A stretch of 64,000 nt of DNA from DASXAI01 sp963798445. GTDB taxonomy: Bacteria; Actinomycetota; Acidimicrobiia; Acidimicrobiales; Ilumatobacteraceae. The notes under the pieces are model-generated. The model saw only the letters and a list, made by a program, of their open reading frames with translations, was not told where the DNA came from and did not search any database. The stretch is taken from the NCBI GenBank assembly GCA_963798445.1, contig CAWCTH010000003.1, positions 372,001-436,000 on the forward strand, written 5' to 3'. Positions 22,166-31,565 of the stretch are shown in pieces. Numbering within the stretch: the first letter of the stretch is position 1; the number at the start of each line of letters is the position of its first letter. A program made the translations under genes and the position numbers.

Positions 22166-23980
22166 ATGGCGTCCGCATTCGAACCTGACGTGCGGCCGGC
22201 CCCGACGCCACCCGCGGCCTCGAGCAGCACGGTGCCGTCCATCGCCTGGCCGCTGGTCGAACGCCGCCGGCCCCGCGCCCTGGGGCGCCAGGGATCGGAA
22301 CGGCGCACGCCCGACACCGGTTACAACGCCACCGGGCGCCATTCGCAGTCGATCGCCCCGCCGCTGGCGCCGTTCCGCTGGGTCGCCATCGGCGTGGGGT
22401 TGGTCGTGGCCTACCCGGACCTCAGCACCAGCAGCTATCGCCTGATCCTGGGCGCCCTCGTGCTGATCGCCTACGCCGCCTACCGGACCTGGCGCCCCAT
22501 CCCCTACACCGACGACCGCAGCACCGCGCCGCCGATGCTCTTCGAGTTCGCCCTCGCCACGGCCGTGGTGATGTACACGGGCGCATGGAGCTCGCCATAC
22601 ACCTTCTCGCTGCTGCCGGCGGCCATGCTGGCCGGGTTCAGCCGGGGCTCGGTGTTCGCGGCGCGCCTCACGCTCGTGTGCGCGGTGGTGGTGAGCGCCC
22701 AGCATCTCTTGGTCAATGCCGTCAGCCCGTCCGAAGGCGTCCGCGACTGCGCCGCGTGGCTGGCGGTCACATCGTTCGTGGCGGTGACGAGTGGCGTGGC
22801 CCGCCAGGTGTCGCGGGAGTCGGCTCGCCAGCAGTCGCTGGCGCTCGACCGTCTCGGGCGGCTGGCGGAAGCCAACGCGCTGCTCTTCTCGCTGCATCGA
22901 GTGGCCCAGACGTTGCCGGCCTCGCTCGACCTGGACGAGGTGCTCGACTCCTCCATCACCCGCCTGCGCGACCTCGTCGAGTTCGACAGCGTCACCGTGC
23001 TGCTCTATGAGGAGTCCGACGGCTCCTGGGTCCCGGTGCGACGCAAGGGCAACCGTGACCAACCGACGCTCGACGCCGAGACGTTGCCCGAGGCCCTCCA
23101 GAAGGCCCTTGAAGCCCGCGGCACCGTGAGCGAACCGGAGCTGGCGCGCGTCGGCGGGCCCGGCCTCGCGCCGCGCGCCGCGTCGGGTCTCTACTGCTCG
23201 CTGCGATCGCGCGGCGCCCAGATCGGGCTCATCGCGGTCGAGTCCGACCTGGCCAACCACTACGGCACGAAGGACGTGGAGCTGCTGAACGGCTTGGTGG
23301 AACCCCTCGGCGTGGCCATCGACAACGCCCGCTGGTTCTCCCGCCTGCGATCGATCGGGGCCGACGAGGAGCGCAGCCGCATCGCCCGCGACCTCCACGA
23401 CCAGATCGGTCAATCCTTGGCCTACCTCGGCTTCGAACTCGACCGTGCGGTACGGGTCACGAAGCGCAGCAAGTTCCAGCCGGTGCTCATCGACCTGCGC
23501 GATCAGGTGCGCTCCGTGGTGAAGGAGGTGCGCGAGACGCTCTACGACCTTCGGACCGACGTCAGCGACGTGCAGGACGTGGGCACCACGATGCAGCTCT
23601 TCTGCGACCGGGTCCACGAGCGCAGCGGGCTGGAGATCAACATCGAGCGCCACGAGACCGGCCGCCTGCCATTGCTGCAGGAGCGGGAGCTGTGGCGCAT
23701 CGCCAAGGAAGCGGTCATGAACGCCGAGCGTCACGCCAAGGCGTCGGTGCTCACCATCAGCTGGCAGTGCGACGGCAAGCACGCCGAGCTGGAGGTCGCC
23801 GACGACGGCGTGGGCTTCGACCGGCGCCGCGGCCGCGACGATTCCTACGGGATGGTCGGCATGCGCGAGCGTGCCACCACCATCGGCGCCACCCTCGAAA
23901 TCCGATCGGCTCGCGGCGCGGGCACTACCGTCCGTGTTGTACTCGACCCCCAGGACCCCCCAGACGGAGGACGGCCATGA
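22166..23980 (+). CDS. NarL-type two-component sensor histidine kinase with GAF domain
   Basis: This protein has 604 residues. A Pro-rich cytoplasmic N-terminus is followed by about five membrane segments (residues 70-210), then a GAF-like sensory domain (about 240-395). Next is a HisKA_3 dimerisation domain with the phospho-accepting His in RSRIARDLHDQIGQSLAYLG. A HATPase domain follows, with N box EAVMNAERHA, G1 VADDGVGFD and G2 GMVGMRERA. The topology and His box match the DegS/NarX group. It overlaps its response regulator by four bases (ATGA). The input signal is unknown. Confidence 0.92.
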   Translation: MASAFEPDVRPAPTPPAASSSTVPSIAWPLVERRRPRALGRQGSERRTPDTGYNATGRHSQSIAPPLAPFRWVAIGVGLVVAYPDLSTSSYRLILGALVLIAYAAYRTWRPIPYTDDRSTAPPMLFEFALATAVVMYTGAWSSPYTFSLLPAAMLAGFSRGSVFAARLTLVCAVVVSAQHLLVNAVSPSEGVRDCAAWLAVTSFVAVTSGVARQVSRESARQQSLALDRLGRLAEANALLFSLHRVAQTLPASLDLDEVLDSSITRLRDLVEFDSVTVLLYEESDGSWVPVRRKGNRDQPTLDAETLPEALQKALEARGTVSEPELARVGGPGLAPRAASGLYCSLRSRGAQIGLIAVESDLANHYGTKDVELLNGLVEPLGVAIDNARWFSRLRSIGADEERSRIARDLHDQIGQSLAYLGFELDRAVRVTKRSKFQPVLIDLRDQVRSVVKEVRETLYDLRTDVSDVQDVGTTMQLFCDRVHERSGLEINIERHETGRLPLLQERELWRIAKEAVMNAERHAKASVLTISWQCDGKHAELEVADDGVGFDRRRGRDDSYGMVGMRERATTIGATLEIRSARGAGTTVRVVLDPQDPPDGGRP

Positions 23981-24625
23981 CCATCCGACTCATGCTCGTC
24001 GATGATCACCGGATGCTGCGTCAAGGCCTACGTCGGTCCCTGGAGGAAGAGGGCTTCTACGTCGTCGGCGAGGCGTCCGACGGCGAGGAGGCGGTGCGCC
24101 TCGTCCCTGCGGCCAAGCCCGACGTGATCCTGATGGACGTCTCGATGCCCGATATGGACGGCATCGAGGCCACCCGGCGCATCATCAACAACGATCCCGA
24201 ACAGCGCATCGTCATGCTGACGATGCACGCCGACAAGGACCTCATCGACGCCGCCATCAAGGCGGGCGCGGTGGGGTACCTCACCAAGGACTGCTCCACC
24301 GACGAGGTGATCGAGGCGGTGAAGTTGGCGGCCAACGGTGAGACCGCCCTGTCACCGCAACTGGCGAAATCGATGCTCACCGAGGTCCGCAAGATCGACG
24401 AGAAGGCGGCGCGTCGAGGAAGACCGCCTCGTCACCAAGCGGGAAGAGGAAGTGCTGCAGCTGATCGCCGACGGGTGCTCGACGCCCGAAGTGGCGCAGA
24501 AGCTGTACATCAGCCAGAAGACGGTGAAGAACCACCTGGCGTCTATCTACGAGAAGCTGAACGCCCGTGATCGCACGCAAGCCGTGCTGCTCGCCGTGCG
24601 CATGGGCATCGTGAAGCTCACGTAA
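23977..24625 (+). CDS. NarL/FixJ-family response regulator (one apparent frameshift)
   Basis: The receiver domain has the acidic pocket VDDH, phospho-acceptor Asp in ILMDVSMPDMDG, and Lys in YLTKDC. After a shift near 24410, the LuxR-type helix-turn-helix follows in another frame: TKREEEVLQLIADGCSTPEV with KTVKNHLASIYEKL. Repaired length is about 215 residues. It is the DNA-binding partner of the overlapping kinase gene. Both sit as an insertion between coaE and rpsA. Confidence 0.92.
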
Positions 24626-24684
24626 CCCTGGCGGCGCTTCGCACCGCGCTCGCTTCGCTCGGACAATCGGTGCTCCGTCGGCAC

Positions 24685-24722
24685 GCCGTCGCACTGCGAC
24701 GGCAGCGGGCCGCGGACGGCCC
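24685..24722. terminator. Paired hairpins between convergent response regulator and rpsA
   Basis: Two stem-loops lie back to back. One is gccgtcg/cgacggc around cactg (24685-24703). The other is gggccg/cggccc around cgga (24707-24722). They fill the 121-bp gap between converging genes, so a bidirectional terminator is plausible. There is no T-run, as is common in GC-rich actinobacteria. Confidence 0.55.
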
Positions 24723-24746
24723 CCACAACGGCGCCCCAGCCTTACC

Positions 24747-26153
24747 TCAGGCCTCCGGGACGGGCGCTTCCTCGGCCAGGACGTCCGCCTCCGCGTCCGC
24801 TTCGGCGGCGAGCTCGGGCTCGGGCGGCATCTCACCTTCGGGCGGGGGGCCGTCGTCGCCGTACTGCTCGTAGTACTCGGCCCACGCCGCCTCGCGCTCG
24901 GCATCGTCGGCGGGCGCACCGATGTAGTTGCCCTCGGCGTCGAAGGCGTGCTCGCCGAAGTGCTCGCGGTACTCCTCGGCGACCTCGCCGCCCTCGGCCG
25001 CCTGCTTGATCGACAGGCTGATGCGGCGCCGGGCCAGGTCGAGATCGATGATCTTCACCCACAGCTCCTCGCCGGGGGTGACGACCTGCTCGGGCAGATC
25101 GACGTGGCGGGCCGACATCTCGGAGATGTGCACCAACCCCTCGATGCCCTCACCGACCTGCACGAAGGCGCCGAAGGGCACCAGCTTCGTGACCCGGCCG
25201 TACACGAGCTCACCGACGCGGTGCGTTGACGCGAACTCCTGCCACGGATCTTGCTGGGTGGCCTTGAGCGACAGGCTGATGCGCTCACGGTCGAGGTCGA
25301 CGTCGAGCACCTGCACGGTGACCTCGTCGCCGACGGCCACCACCGAGCCGGGGTGGTCGACGTGCTTCCACGACAGCTCCGACACGTGGATGAGACCGTC
25401 CATGCCGCCCAGGTCGACGAAGGCGCCGAAACTGACGACGCTGGACACGACGCCCTTGCGGACCTCACCCGGCTTGAGGTTGTGCAGGAAGTCTTCGCGC
25501 TGCTCCTTCTGCGTCTCTTCGAGGTAGGCGCGGCGCGACAGCACGACGTTGTTGCGGTTCTTGTCGAGCTCGATGATCTTCGCTTGCAGCGACCGGCCGA
25601 CATACGGCTGCAGGTCGCGCACACGGCGCAGCTCCACCAAGCTGGCCGGCAGGAAGCCGCGCAACCCGATGTCGAGGATGAGTCCACCCTTCACCACTTC
25701 GATGACCGGGCCCTCGACGACGCCTTCGGCTTCCTTGATCTTCTCGATCGTGCCCCACGCCCGCTCGTATTGCGCCCGCTTCTTCGACAGGACCAGACGG
25801 CCTTCCTTGTCCTCTTTCTGGAGGACAAGGGCTTCGATCTGATCACCCATCGACACGACCTCGTGCGGGTCGATGTCGTTGCGGATCGACAGCTCACGTG
25901 CCGGGATGACGCCTTCGGACTTGTACCCGATGTCGAGCAGGACCTCGTCCTTGTCGACCTTCACCACCGTGCCCTGCACGATCTGGCCGTCCTCGACGTC
26001 GACGAGGGTGCCGTCGATCGCATCGGCGAACGACATGCCAAGATCATCAGCGGTGACCTGGCGAGGGGTGTACGTGCCGTCTTCGGCAAAGGTGCCCTGG
26101 GAAGAATCAGCGGTGGAAGTCGGGGAATCGGACAACAGGAGATCTGCTTTCAC
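24747..26153 (-). CDS. rpsA: 30S ribosomal protein S1
   Basis: This protein of about 468 residues has four S1 RNA-binding repeats, as in other actinobacterial S1 proteins. They are recognisable at GTVVKVDKDEVLLDIGYKSE, then GLILDIGLRGFLPASLV, VVSFGAFVDLGGMDGLIHVS and VPFGAFVQVGEGIEGLVHIS. A long acidic tail follows the last repeat. The frame is open upstream and the start is uncertain. The GTG at 26153 (VKADLLLSDSP) is my choice, and a TTG a few codons further on is possible. It helps mRNA bind the 30S subunit. Confidence 0.94.
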   Translation of the reverse strand: MKADLLLSDSPTSTADSSQGTFAEDGTYTPRQVTADDLGMSFADAIDGTLVDVEDGQIVQGTVVKVDKDEVLLDIGYKSEGVIPARELSIRNDIDPHEVVSMGDQIEALVLQKEDKEGRLVLSKKRAQYERAWGTIEKIKEAEGVVEGPVIEVVKGGLILDIGLRGFLPASLVELRRVRDLQPYVGRSLQAKIIELDKNRNNVVLSRRAYLEETQKEQREDFLHNLKPGEVRKGVVSSVVSFGAFVDLGGMDGLIHVSELSWKHVDHPGSVVAVGDEVTVQVLDVDLDRERISLSLKATQQDPWQEFASTHRVGELVYGRVTKLVPFGAFVQVGEGIEGLVHISEMSARHVDLPEQVVTPGEELWVKIIDLDLARRRISLSIKQAAEGGEVAEEYREHFGEHAFDAEGNYIGAPADDAEREAAWAEYYEQYGDDGPPPEGEMPPEPELAAEADAEADVLAEEAPVPEA

Positions 26154-26241
26154 ACGGTCATGTCGGTTCGGACAAGGGACGCGCCGACGGGACCCCCGCC
26201 GGCGCGCCAGAAAGGCTAGCACCGAGCTGGAACTTCACCGA

Positions 26242-26961
26242 TCAGCCCCCTGGTTTGCTGGCCAGAACCAGATATTCGGCCGTCTCCACCGTGGGCCGCG
26301 CCGCCCGGTAGGCGCCCGGTTCGACCGACCAGATGGCGTCCTCCCGAAGGCCGGCGCCGGCGACCACGGCGCGCAGCTCGGTCGGGGTGAAGCAGTGGGT
26401 CCAGAGGTCGACGGTCGTCGGGTCGCCGTCCTCGTTGCGGACCTCGGTGCGCTCGTGGTTGATGCCGGTGGCGGCGTCGAGCTCGCCCTCGCCGTAGCGG
26501 ACCTGGAAGTAGGCGTTGAACGCGCTGAGCGCCATCCGCCCACCGGGCCGTAGTGCCCGGGCCATGCCGCCGAGGACGACGGCGTCCTCCCCGTCGCCGG
26601 TGAGGAGGCCGAAGGCGCCCTGGCAGAGCGAAACGACGGCGTCGAACTCGGCGTCGAAGCGCAGCTGACGGGCGTCGAGCCGCTCGAAGGTGGCACCCGG
26701 CGGGGCATCCTGGCGGGCGAGGGCGATGAAGCGACGGCTGATGTCGATCCCGTGGACGGCGATGCCCCGCCGGGCCAGCTCGTAGGCGTGGCGGCCGGGA
26801 CCGCAGCCCACGTCCAGCACGCGGTGGCCACGCTGGAGGCCGAGGGCGTCGACCAGGAACTCGACCTCCTGGCTGGTGCCCTTCGTGAACGAGTAGCGCA
26901 GGTAGGCGGCGCCGAGGTGGTCGGCGATGGGCTCGAACCAGTGATCCGGCTCTCCAGTCAC
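26242..26961 (-). CDS. Class I SAM-dependent methyltransferase
   Basis: This intact protein of about 239 residues starts at a GTG. Motif I VLDVGCGPGRHAYELA and the following GIDIS acidic turn bind SAM. RFDAEFDAVVSLCQGAFGLL and ARALRPGGRMALS fit motifs II-III of Methyltransf_25-type enzymes. The substrate cannot be predicted. It lies 10 bp downstream of the second AbiEi-like gene on the same strand and ends before rpsA. Confidence 0.85.
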   Translation of the reverse strand: MTGEPDHWFEPIADHLGAAYLRYSFTKGTSQEVEFLVDALGLQRGHRVLDVGCGPGRHAYELARRGIAVHGIDISRRFIALARQDAPPGATFERLDARQLRFDAEFDAVVSLCQGAFGLLTGDGEDAVVLGGMARALRPGGRMALSAFNAYFQVRYGEGELDAATGINHERTEVRNEDGDPTTVDLWTHCFTPTELRAVVAGAGLREDAIWSVEPGAYRAARPTVETAEYLVLASKPGG

Positions 26962-26971
26962 GCCGCCAGTC

Positions 26972-27874
26972 TCACTCGTCGCCGAGCCGGCGGCGAAGCA
27001 TTTCGATGACCTGCTCCGGCTCCCGCCCGATGGCGTGGGCGGTGAACTCCAGCACGTCCAGCCCGATCGCTTGCAGCTCGTTGCGCCGCTGTGCGTCGCG
27101 CTGGAGATCGAGCGCGGTGCAGTGGAACCGGTGGCCCATGACCTCGGCCACGAGCCGGTGACGCTCCCAGATCGCATCGACGCGGATCGTCCGATCGCCT
27201 CGGAACGTCCGTTGGGTCGTCGGCCGGGGCAGCCCGCCGCGCTCGACGAGGCGGAGAAAGCGGCGCTCGAGCTCGGAGTCACCGACGGGGCCGTCGAGCA
27301 CCGAGGAGAGCAGCGCGGCGCCGTGGCGACCGGGACCACGGAGGGCCTGGAATCGACGTCGCAGGAACGCCTCGGACGTCCAGCCGTCGCGGATGGCGCT
27401 GCCGATCGCCGCCGTCAGTTGATGCTCGGTCGCCAAGGTGGCCAGGTCGATGATGGTTCGCGCGCCGCTCGTCAGCCGAAGCGGCGGCACGGTGACGACA
27501 TCGATCGGCTCCAGCCGCAGCGCACGGTGCAACTTGGCTCGGGCGGGCATCGCGGGCCGTCGTTGTCTCGGGACAGTGACCTCGACCGGGCCGTGGTCGA
27601 AGCCGTCGAACCCGAGTACGCACGCCGCAGATCGGTGAGAGACGACAGCGCCCGGACCGGCGGCGAGCAGCGCCGCCAGCAGGAGTCGTTCCCACGTGAG
27701 CTCGACACCGGCGATCGCCAGGACCCCGCCACCGAGCCGAACGAGGTTGCCCCGCAGGACACGATGACTGAGCTGGGCCGAGCTGAGACCCGCCGCCCGA
27801 GCCTGCGCGCCGGTCAGAAGGCCGCGCTGAGGAGTCGCCAACTCCGTGATGCGTTCGTCGGGGGTGGGATGCAC
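26972..27874 (-). CDS. AbiEi-antitoxin-domain / DUF559-type protein
   Basis: This intact 300-residue paralogue of the gene at 20482-21428 has the same layout. The N-terminal winged helix holds RGLLTGAQARAAGLSSAQLS, and the middle domain holds SHRSAACVLGFDGFDHGPVE. The C-terminal PD-(D/E)XK-like part has a candidate active-site run IRVDAIWERHRLVAEVMGHR and then ELQAIGLDVLEFTAHAI. No toxin partner is adjacent. Such solitary genes are common in Acidimicrobiia and related lineages. Function is unproven. A hairpin-forming palindrome lies just upstream. Confidence 0.75.
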   Translation of the reverse strand: MHPTPDERITELATPQRGLLTGAQARAAGLSSAQLSHRVLRGNLVRLGGGVLAIAGVELTWERLLLAALLAAGPGAVVSHRSAACVLGFDGFDHGPVEVTVPRQRRPAMPARAKLHRALRLEPIDVVTVPPLRLTSGARTIIDLATLATEHQLTAAIGSAIRDGWTSEAFLRRRFQALRGPGRHGAALLSSVLDGPVGDSELERRFLRLVERGGLPRPTTQRTFRGDRTIRVDAIWERHRLVAEVMGHRFHCTALDLQRDAQRRNELQAIGLDVLEFTAHAIGREPEQVIEMLRRRLGDE

Positions 27875-27923
27875 GCCAGCTGTGTGTGCTCCGGGGACGC
27901 CTCAATCGGAAGTTCGAGCCGCC

Positions 27924-27966
27924 TGTGGGCGCGAAATCTCGACGATGTCTCGTTTCCGCGCCCACA
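27924..27966. repeat. Palindrome between polA and the second AbiEi-like gene
   Basis: A perfect 10-bp inverted repeat (tgtgggcgcg / cgcgcccaca) has 23 bases between the arms. The complementary gaaa/tttc just inside nearly extends the stem. It lies 45 bp after the polA stop and 49 bp before the start of the AbiEi-like gene; both genes are on the minus strand, so the element is upstream of the latter. It may act as the AbiEi-like gene's operator, or as a remnant of a mobile element. Its sequence differs from the elements flanking the first AbiEi-like gene. Confidence 0.6.
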
Positions 27967-28011
27967 AGCCGAGAGAACACGGTGTCCGGCGCGACCGGAC
28001 AGCGCCGCGGG

Positions 28012-30539
28012 TCAGCCTTTGGCGTCGGCCCAGGAGGGCCCGAAGGCGAGGTTCACCTCGAGGGGGACGACCAGCTCGGCCGCCCCCATCAGCGTGCGAT
28101 GGGTGAGCTCGCCGACCTCGTCCTCGGCCCCGTCGACCACCTCCACGAGCACCTCGTCGTGCACCTGCAGCACCAGCCGAGCGCCGGTCGTGCCCGCCGT
28201 GAGCGCCGCGTCGAGACGCACGAGCGCCACCTTGAAGATGTCGGCCGCCAGCCCCTGGATGCCGGCATTCATGGCCTGGCGCTCCCCCGCCTGGCGGATG
28301 CGCCAGTTCGACGACTGCAGCTCCGGGATGGGACGCCGGCGCCCGAACAGCGTCTCGGTGTAGCCCCGCTTGCGGGCCTCGATGACCGTGCGGTCCATGT
28401 ACTCCTTCACGTTGGGGAACGCGATGAAGTACGCCGCCAGGATCTCGGCCGCTTCCTCCGTGGGGATGTTCAGGCGCTGGCCCAGCCCGTACGCCTCCAT
28501 GCCGTAGGCCAGCCCGTAGGACACCATCTTGGCCTTCGAGCGCTGGGCGATCGTGACCGCCGTCGGCTCCACCGCGAAGATGCGCGACGCGGTCGCCGTG
28601 TGGATGTCCTGACGCTCCTGAACGCCTGCACCAGGCCGGGTCTTCCCAGGGCGATCCCACTCTCCGGTTTATCCGCCACCAGCCCAGGTGACCCGCGCCG
28701 GCACGAAAAAACGCGGAACTCCTCCTTCCCCCGATCGGACCGGATGTTGTGGAGGTTGGGCTGATCCGACGCCAGCCGCCCCGTGCCGGCGCGGCTGGTT
28801 ATGGCGTCTCGCCCTCCCCCCCACCCCCCCCCGCCACCCTCCCCCTCTCCTCGCACCCTCTCTACCTCCCGCTACGACACACGCATCGATCAGCTCCCGC
28901 CACTCCTCCCGCCCCCCTCCACCGACGACACATCGTCGAGAAGCCGGTCTTGGTCCGCTTCCCCCCCGCCCCCCACCCCCCCCCAACCCCCCCCCCTCCC
29001 CCGCCGCCTGTACCACCCCCCCCCCCCCCACCTCCCCCCCCCCCCCCCCCCACACCCCCCCCCCCCATCGCCCACCCCCAACCCCCCCCCCTCTCCCCCC
29101 CTCCCCCCCCCTTCCCCGCGGCCCGACGCCCCGGTCCCCTCTCCCCCCCTCCCCCCCCCTCCCCCCCCCCTGCCGCCAGCCGCGCCCCCCCAGGCCCCCG
29201 CGGCCCCCCCACGCCCCCCCCGCCCCCCCCCTCTCGCCTCCCTCTCCCCCCCGCCCGGCCCCCCCTCGCCCCCGCCCCCCCGTCCCGCGGCCCCCCTCCC
29301 CGGCCCGGCGCGGTCCCCTCCCCCCGTCCTTCCCCCTCCCCGCCAAGGCCGTCGCGATCGCCGGCCCTGCCCGCCGCGGACCCGCGCCCCCGCCCATCCC
29401 CCCCTCCCCCCCCCTTCCTTGGTCTGCGCGCCCCCCTCCCCCCCCCCCAGGTACGAGGCCGGCAACCAGCCGACCTCGGCCGACTCGGGGTCGAGCACGA
29501 CGGCCAGCCCGGCGACGGCGGAGCGCCCGGGCGCGCCGACCCACGCCGCGGCGACGTCGAGCGTGACGGGCTGGCCGAGCGCCACCACGGCGTCGGCGGC
29601 CGACGGGAACCGCACCACCTCGGCCTCGATGACCTGCCCGCCGTCGACCGGCCCCGCCGTGATGGGGGCATTCAGCACTTCCTCGAGCCGCTCGAACAAC
29701 GTGCGGAACTCGAGGAAGTCGAACAGGCGCTTCAGCTCGGCCATATCCGACGGTCCCCACGTCAACGACTCCAGCTCGACGGTGACCGGGGCGTCACGCC
29801 GCAACACCATCACGGCGGCGTTCTGGCGCACCCGTTCCTCGTGCTCGGCCAGCGAGGCCCGGAGCTTGGGAGTGAGGGCTTGGAGGTTGGCGAAGATGCC
29901 GTCGAGCCCGCCGTAGGTGGCGATCAGCTTGGCCGCCGTCTTCTCGCCCACGCCGGGCACGCCCGGCAGGTTGTCGGACGGATCGCCGCGCATCGCCGCG
30001 TACTCCGGATACTGCTTCGGGGTCACGCCGGTGCGTTCGAAGATGCCGGCCTCGTCGTACAGGGCGTAATCGGACACGCCCCGGCGGTTGTAGAGGACCT
30101 TCACGAGCGGGTCCTCGACGAGCTGGTACTCGTCGCGATCGCCGGTGACGATGATGACCTCGACGTCCTTGGCCTTGGCCTCCTCCACCACCGTGGCGAT
30201 GATGTCGTCGGCCTCGAAGCCGGCAACGTCGAGCGTCACGATGCCCAGCGTCTCCACGACCTGACGAACGAGACCCATCTGCTGGCGCAGGATGTCAGGG
30301 GCGGCCGTCCGATTGGCCTTGTAGTCGGCGATGGCCTCGTGGCGAAAGGTCGGCTCAGGCCGGTCGAAGGCGGCGATGACGCCGTCGGGGCGGTTGTCGC
30401 GCAGCAGGTTGATGAGCATGGACGTGAAGCCGAAGACGGCGTTGGTGACCTGACCTGACGCCGTGGCCATGTCGGGCGGGAGGGCGAAGAACGCCCGGTA
30501 CGTGAGCGAGTTGCCGTCGAGAAGGAGGAGCTTGCTCAC
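28012..30539 (-). CDS. polA: DNA polymerase I (middle corrupted by a C-rich tract)
   Basis: The N-terminal 5'-3' exonuclease is intact: LLLDGNSLTYRAFFALP, GFEADDIIATVVEEA, TGDRDEYQLV and GVPGVGEKTAAKLI. The C-terminal polymerase is recognisable by AKMVSYGLAYGMEAYGLGQR and VLQVHDEVLVEV. Between them the DNA is largely replaced by C-runs (28811-29450). Islands of real polA remain, including KTGFST near 28950 and GRLASDQPNLHNI near 28770. These islands fall at the residue numbers expected for polA (about 530 and 590), so the gene is colinear and the tract is a base-quality problem rather than an insertion. It overlaps the ANTAR regulator by four bases. Confidence 0.85.
28811..29450. other. Extreme C-rich low-complexity tract inside polA
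   Basis: About 640 bases are dominated by runs of C (G on the polA coding strand), with short islands of recognisable polA sequence. The open frames here translate to poly-Pro, poly-Gly or Arg/Ser-rich nonsense. The tract occupies exactly the space the missing polA segment should fill. I interpret it as failed base calling or consensus, not a biological insertion. Confidence 0.8.
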
Positions 30540-31111
30540 GGGGTGAGGTCGCCACTCACGACCTGCTCAGCCACCGCCTTCATCTTCGTGCGCTCCGCCA
30601 TGGCCCGCTTCTGGATGAACGAGAACGCGTCCTGCTCGGAGAGGCCGTGGCGATCCATGAGGATGCCCTTGGCCCGGTCGAGGAGCTTGCGGGTCTCGAG
30701 CTGCTCCTCCAGGCCGCGCACCTCCTCGGCCAGCGCACTCATCTCCTTGAAGCGCCCGATGGCCAGCTCGATGGCCGGCACCAGGTCGCTCTTCTGGAAG
30801 GGCTTCACGAGGTAGGCCAACGCTCCAGCGTCGCGGGCCTGCTCGATGAAGTCGCGCTGGCTGAAGGCGGTCAGCACGAGCACGCCGCACAGGCGTTCCT
30901 CGCTCATGGCCCGGGCGGCGTCGAGGCCGTCCATGCCAGGCATCTTGATGTCGAGGATGGCCAGGTCAGGGCGCAGCGCACGCGCCAGCGCCACCGCCTC
31001 GTCCCCGCGGCCGGTCTCGCCCACGATCTCGTAGCCCTCTTCCTCGAGGGTCTCGCGGAGATCGAGGCGGATGATCGCCTCGTCCTCGGCGATCAGTACG
31101 CGAGTCGGCAA
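30536..31111 (-). CDS. ANTAR-domain response regulator (PdtaR-like)
   Basis: This 191-residue protein has an N-terminal receiver domain with AEDEAII, phospho-acceptor Asp in AILDIKMPGMDG and Lys in LVKPFQ. A short coiled linker leads to the RNA-binding ANTAR domain, with LLDRAKGILMDRHGLSEQDA and AFSFIQKRAMAERTKM. In mycobacteria the homologous PdtaR controls genes by antitermination. A cognate kinase is not adjacent. Its stop overlaps the polA start (ATGA), so it is expressed as a unit with polA. Confidence 0.94.
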   Translation of the reverse strand: MPTRVLIAEDEAIIRLDLRETLEEEGYEIVGETGRGDEAVALARALRPDLAILDIKMPGMDGLDAARAMSEERLCGVLVLTAFSQRDFIEQARDAGALAYLVKPFQKSDLVPAIELAIGRFKEMSALAEEVRGLEEQLETRKLLDRAKGILMDRHGLSEQDAFSFIQKRAMAERTKMKAVAEQVVSGDLTP

Positions 31112-31164
31112 CGGTTCCTCCCTTCAGAGCGCTCCATTCAACCACCCAACCGTCTCGACGGCCG

Positions 31165-31464
31165 TCAGCCGGCGAGAAGGCGGTCGAGCAGCTCGTCGCT
31201 ACGGGCTTCCAGGCCGGCGATCGATTCGACCACTTCGGCCCGGCGCCGGCCCATCGCATCGGCGTGCCGGCGGGCGTCGCGATGCTCCCGGTCGGCCACG
31301 GGCGTCTCGGAGACGAGCGCCCGCAGATGGGCGTCGTCGGCGTCGTCACCCAGGTGCACCAGTTGCTCGTCGATGACCCGCAGTTCCTCCCGAAGGGCGC
31401 GCAGACGGGCGCTGACCTCCGCAAGGCGGCGTTCGACCAAGGAGCGGTGCACGTTCGGGATCAT
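31165..31464 (-). CDS. Small coiled-coil protein of unknown function
   Basis: This 99-residue protein is rich in Arg, Glu, Asp and Leu. Two heptad-like helices (VERRLAEVSARLRALREELR and AEVVESIAGLEARSDELLDR) suggest a helical hairpin or dimer. No catalytic motif is seen. It is upstream of the ANTAR regulator and polA on the same strand, 53 bp away, and divergent from malQ. I do not recognise a named family. Confidence 0.65.
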   Translation of the reverse strand: MIPNVHRSLVERRLAEVSARLRALREELRVIDEQLVHLGDDADDAHLRALVSETPVADREHRDARRHADAMGRRRAEVVESIAGLEARSDELLDRLLAG

Positions 31465-31565
31465 ACGGACGGGCGGACCCGACTGCCCGGCAACTCGGCG
31501 GCATCGAAGGCCGGCGTCGAAGGCCGGCACGCGGCGCCACTCGCCATCGGGTACACATCGTCTCG

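Noticed and set aside
24685..24722. Hairpins before rpsA as a riboswitch or attenuator
   Set aside because: They lie downstream of rpsA's stop (the gene runs the other way), between convergent genes, so termination is the simpler reading.
20482..27874. AbiEi-like genes as complete type IV toxin-antitoxin systems
   Set aside because: No AbiEii-type nucleotidyltransferase toxin is next to either gene.
28688..30458. Poly-Pro and poly-Gly open frames in the C-rich tract
   Set aside because: They translate base-call noise within polA. Real polA motifs surface at the expected positions.
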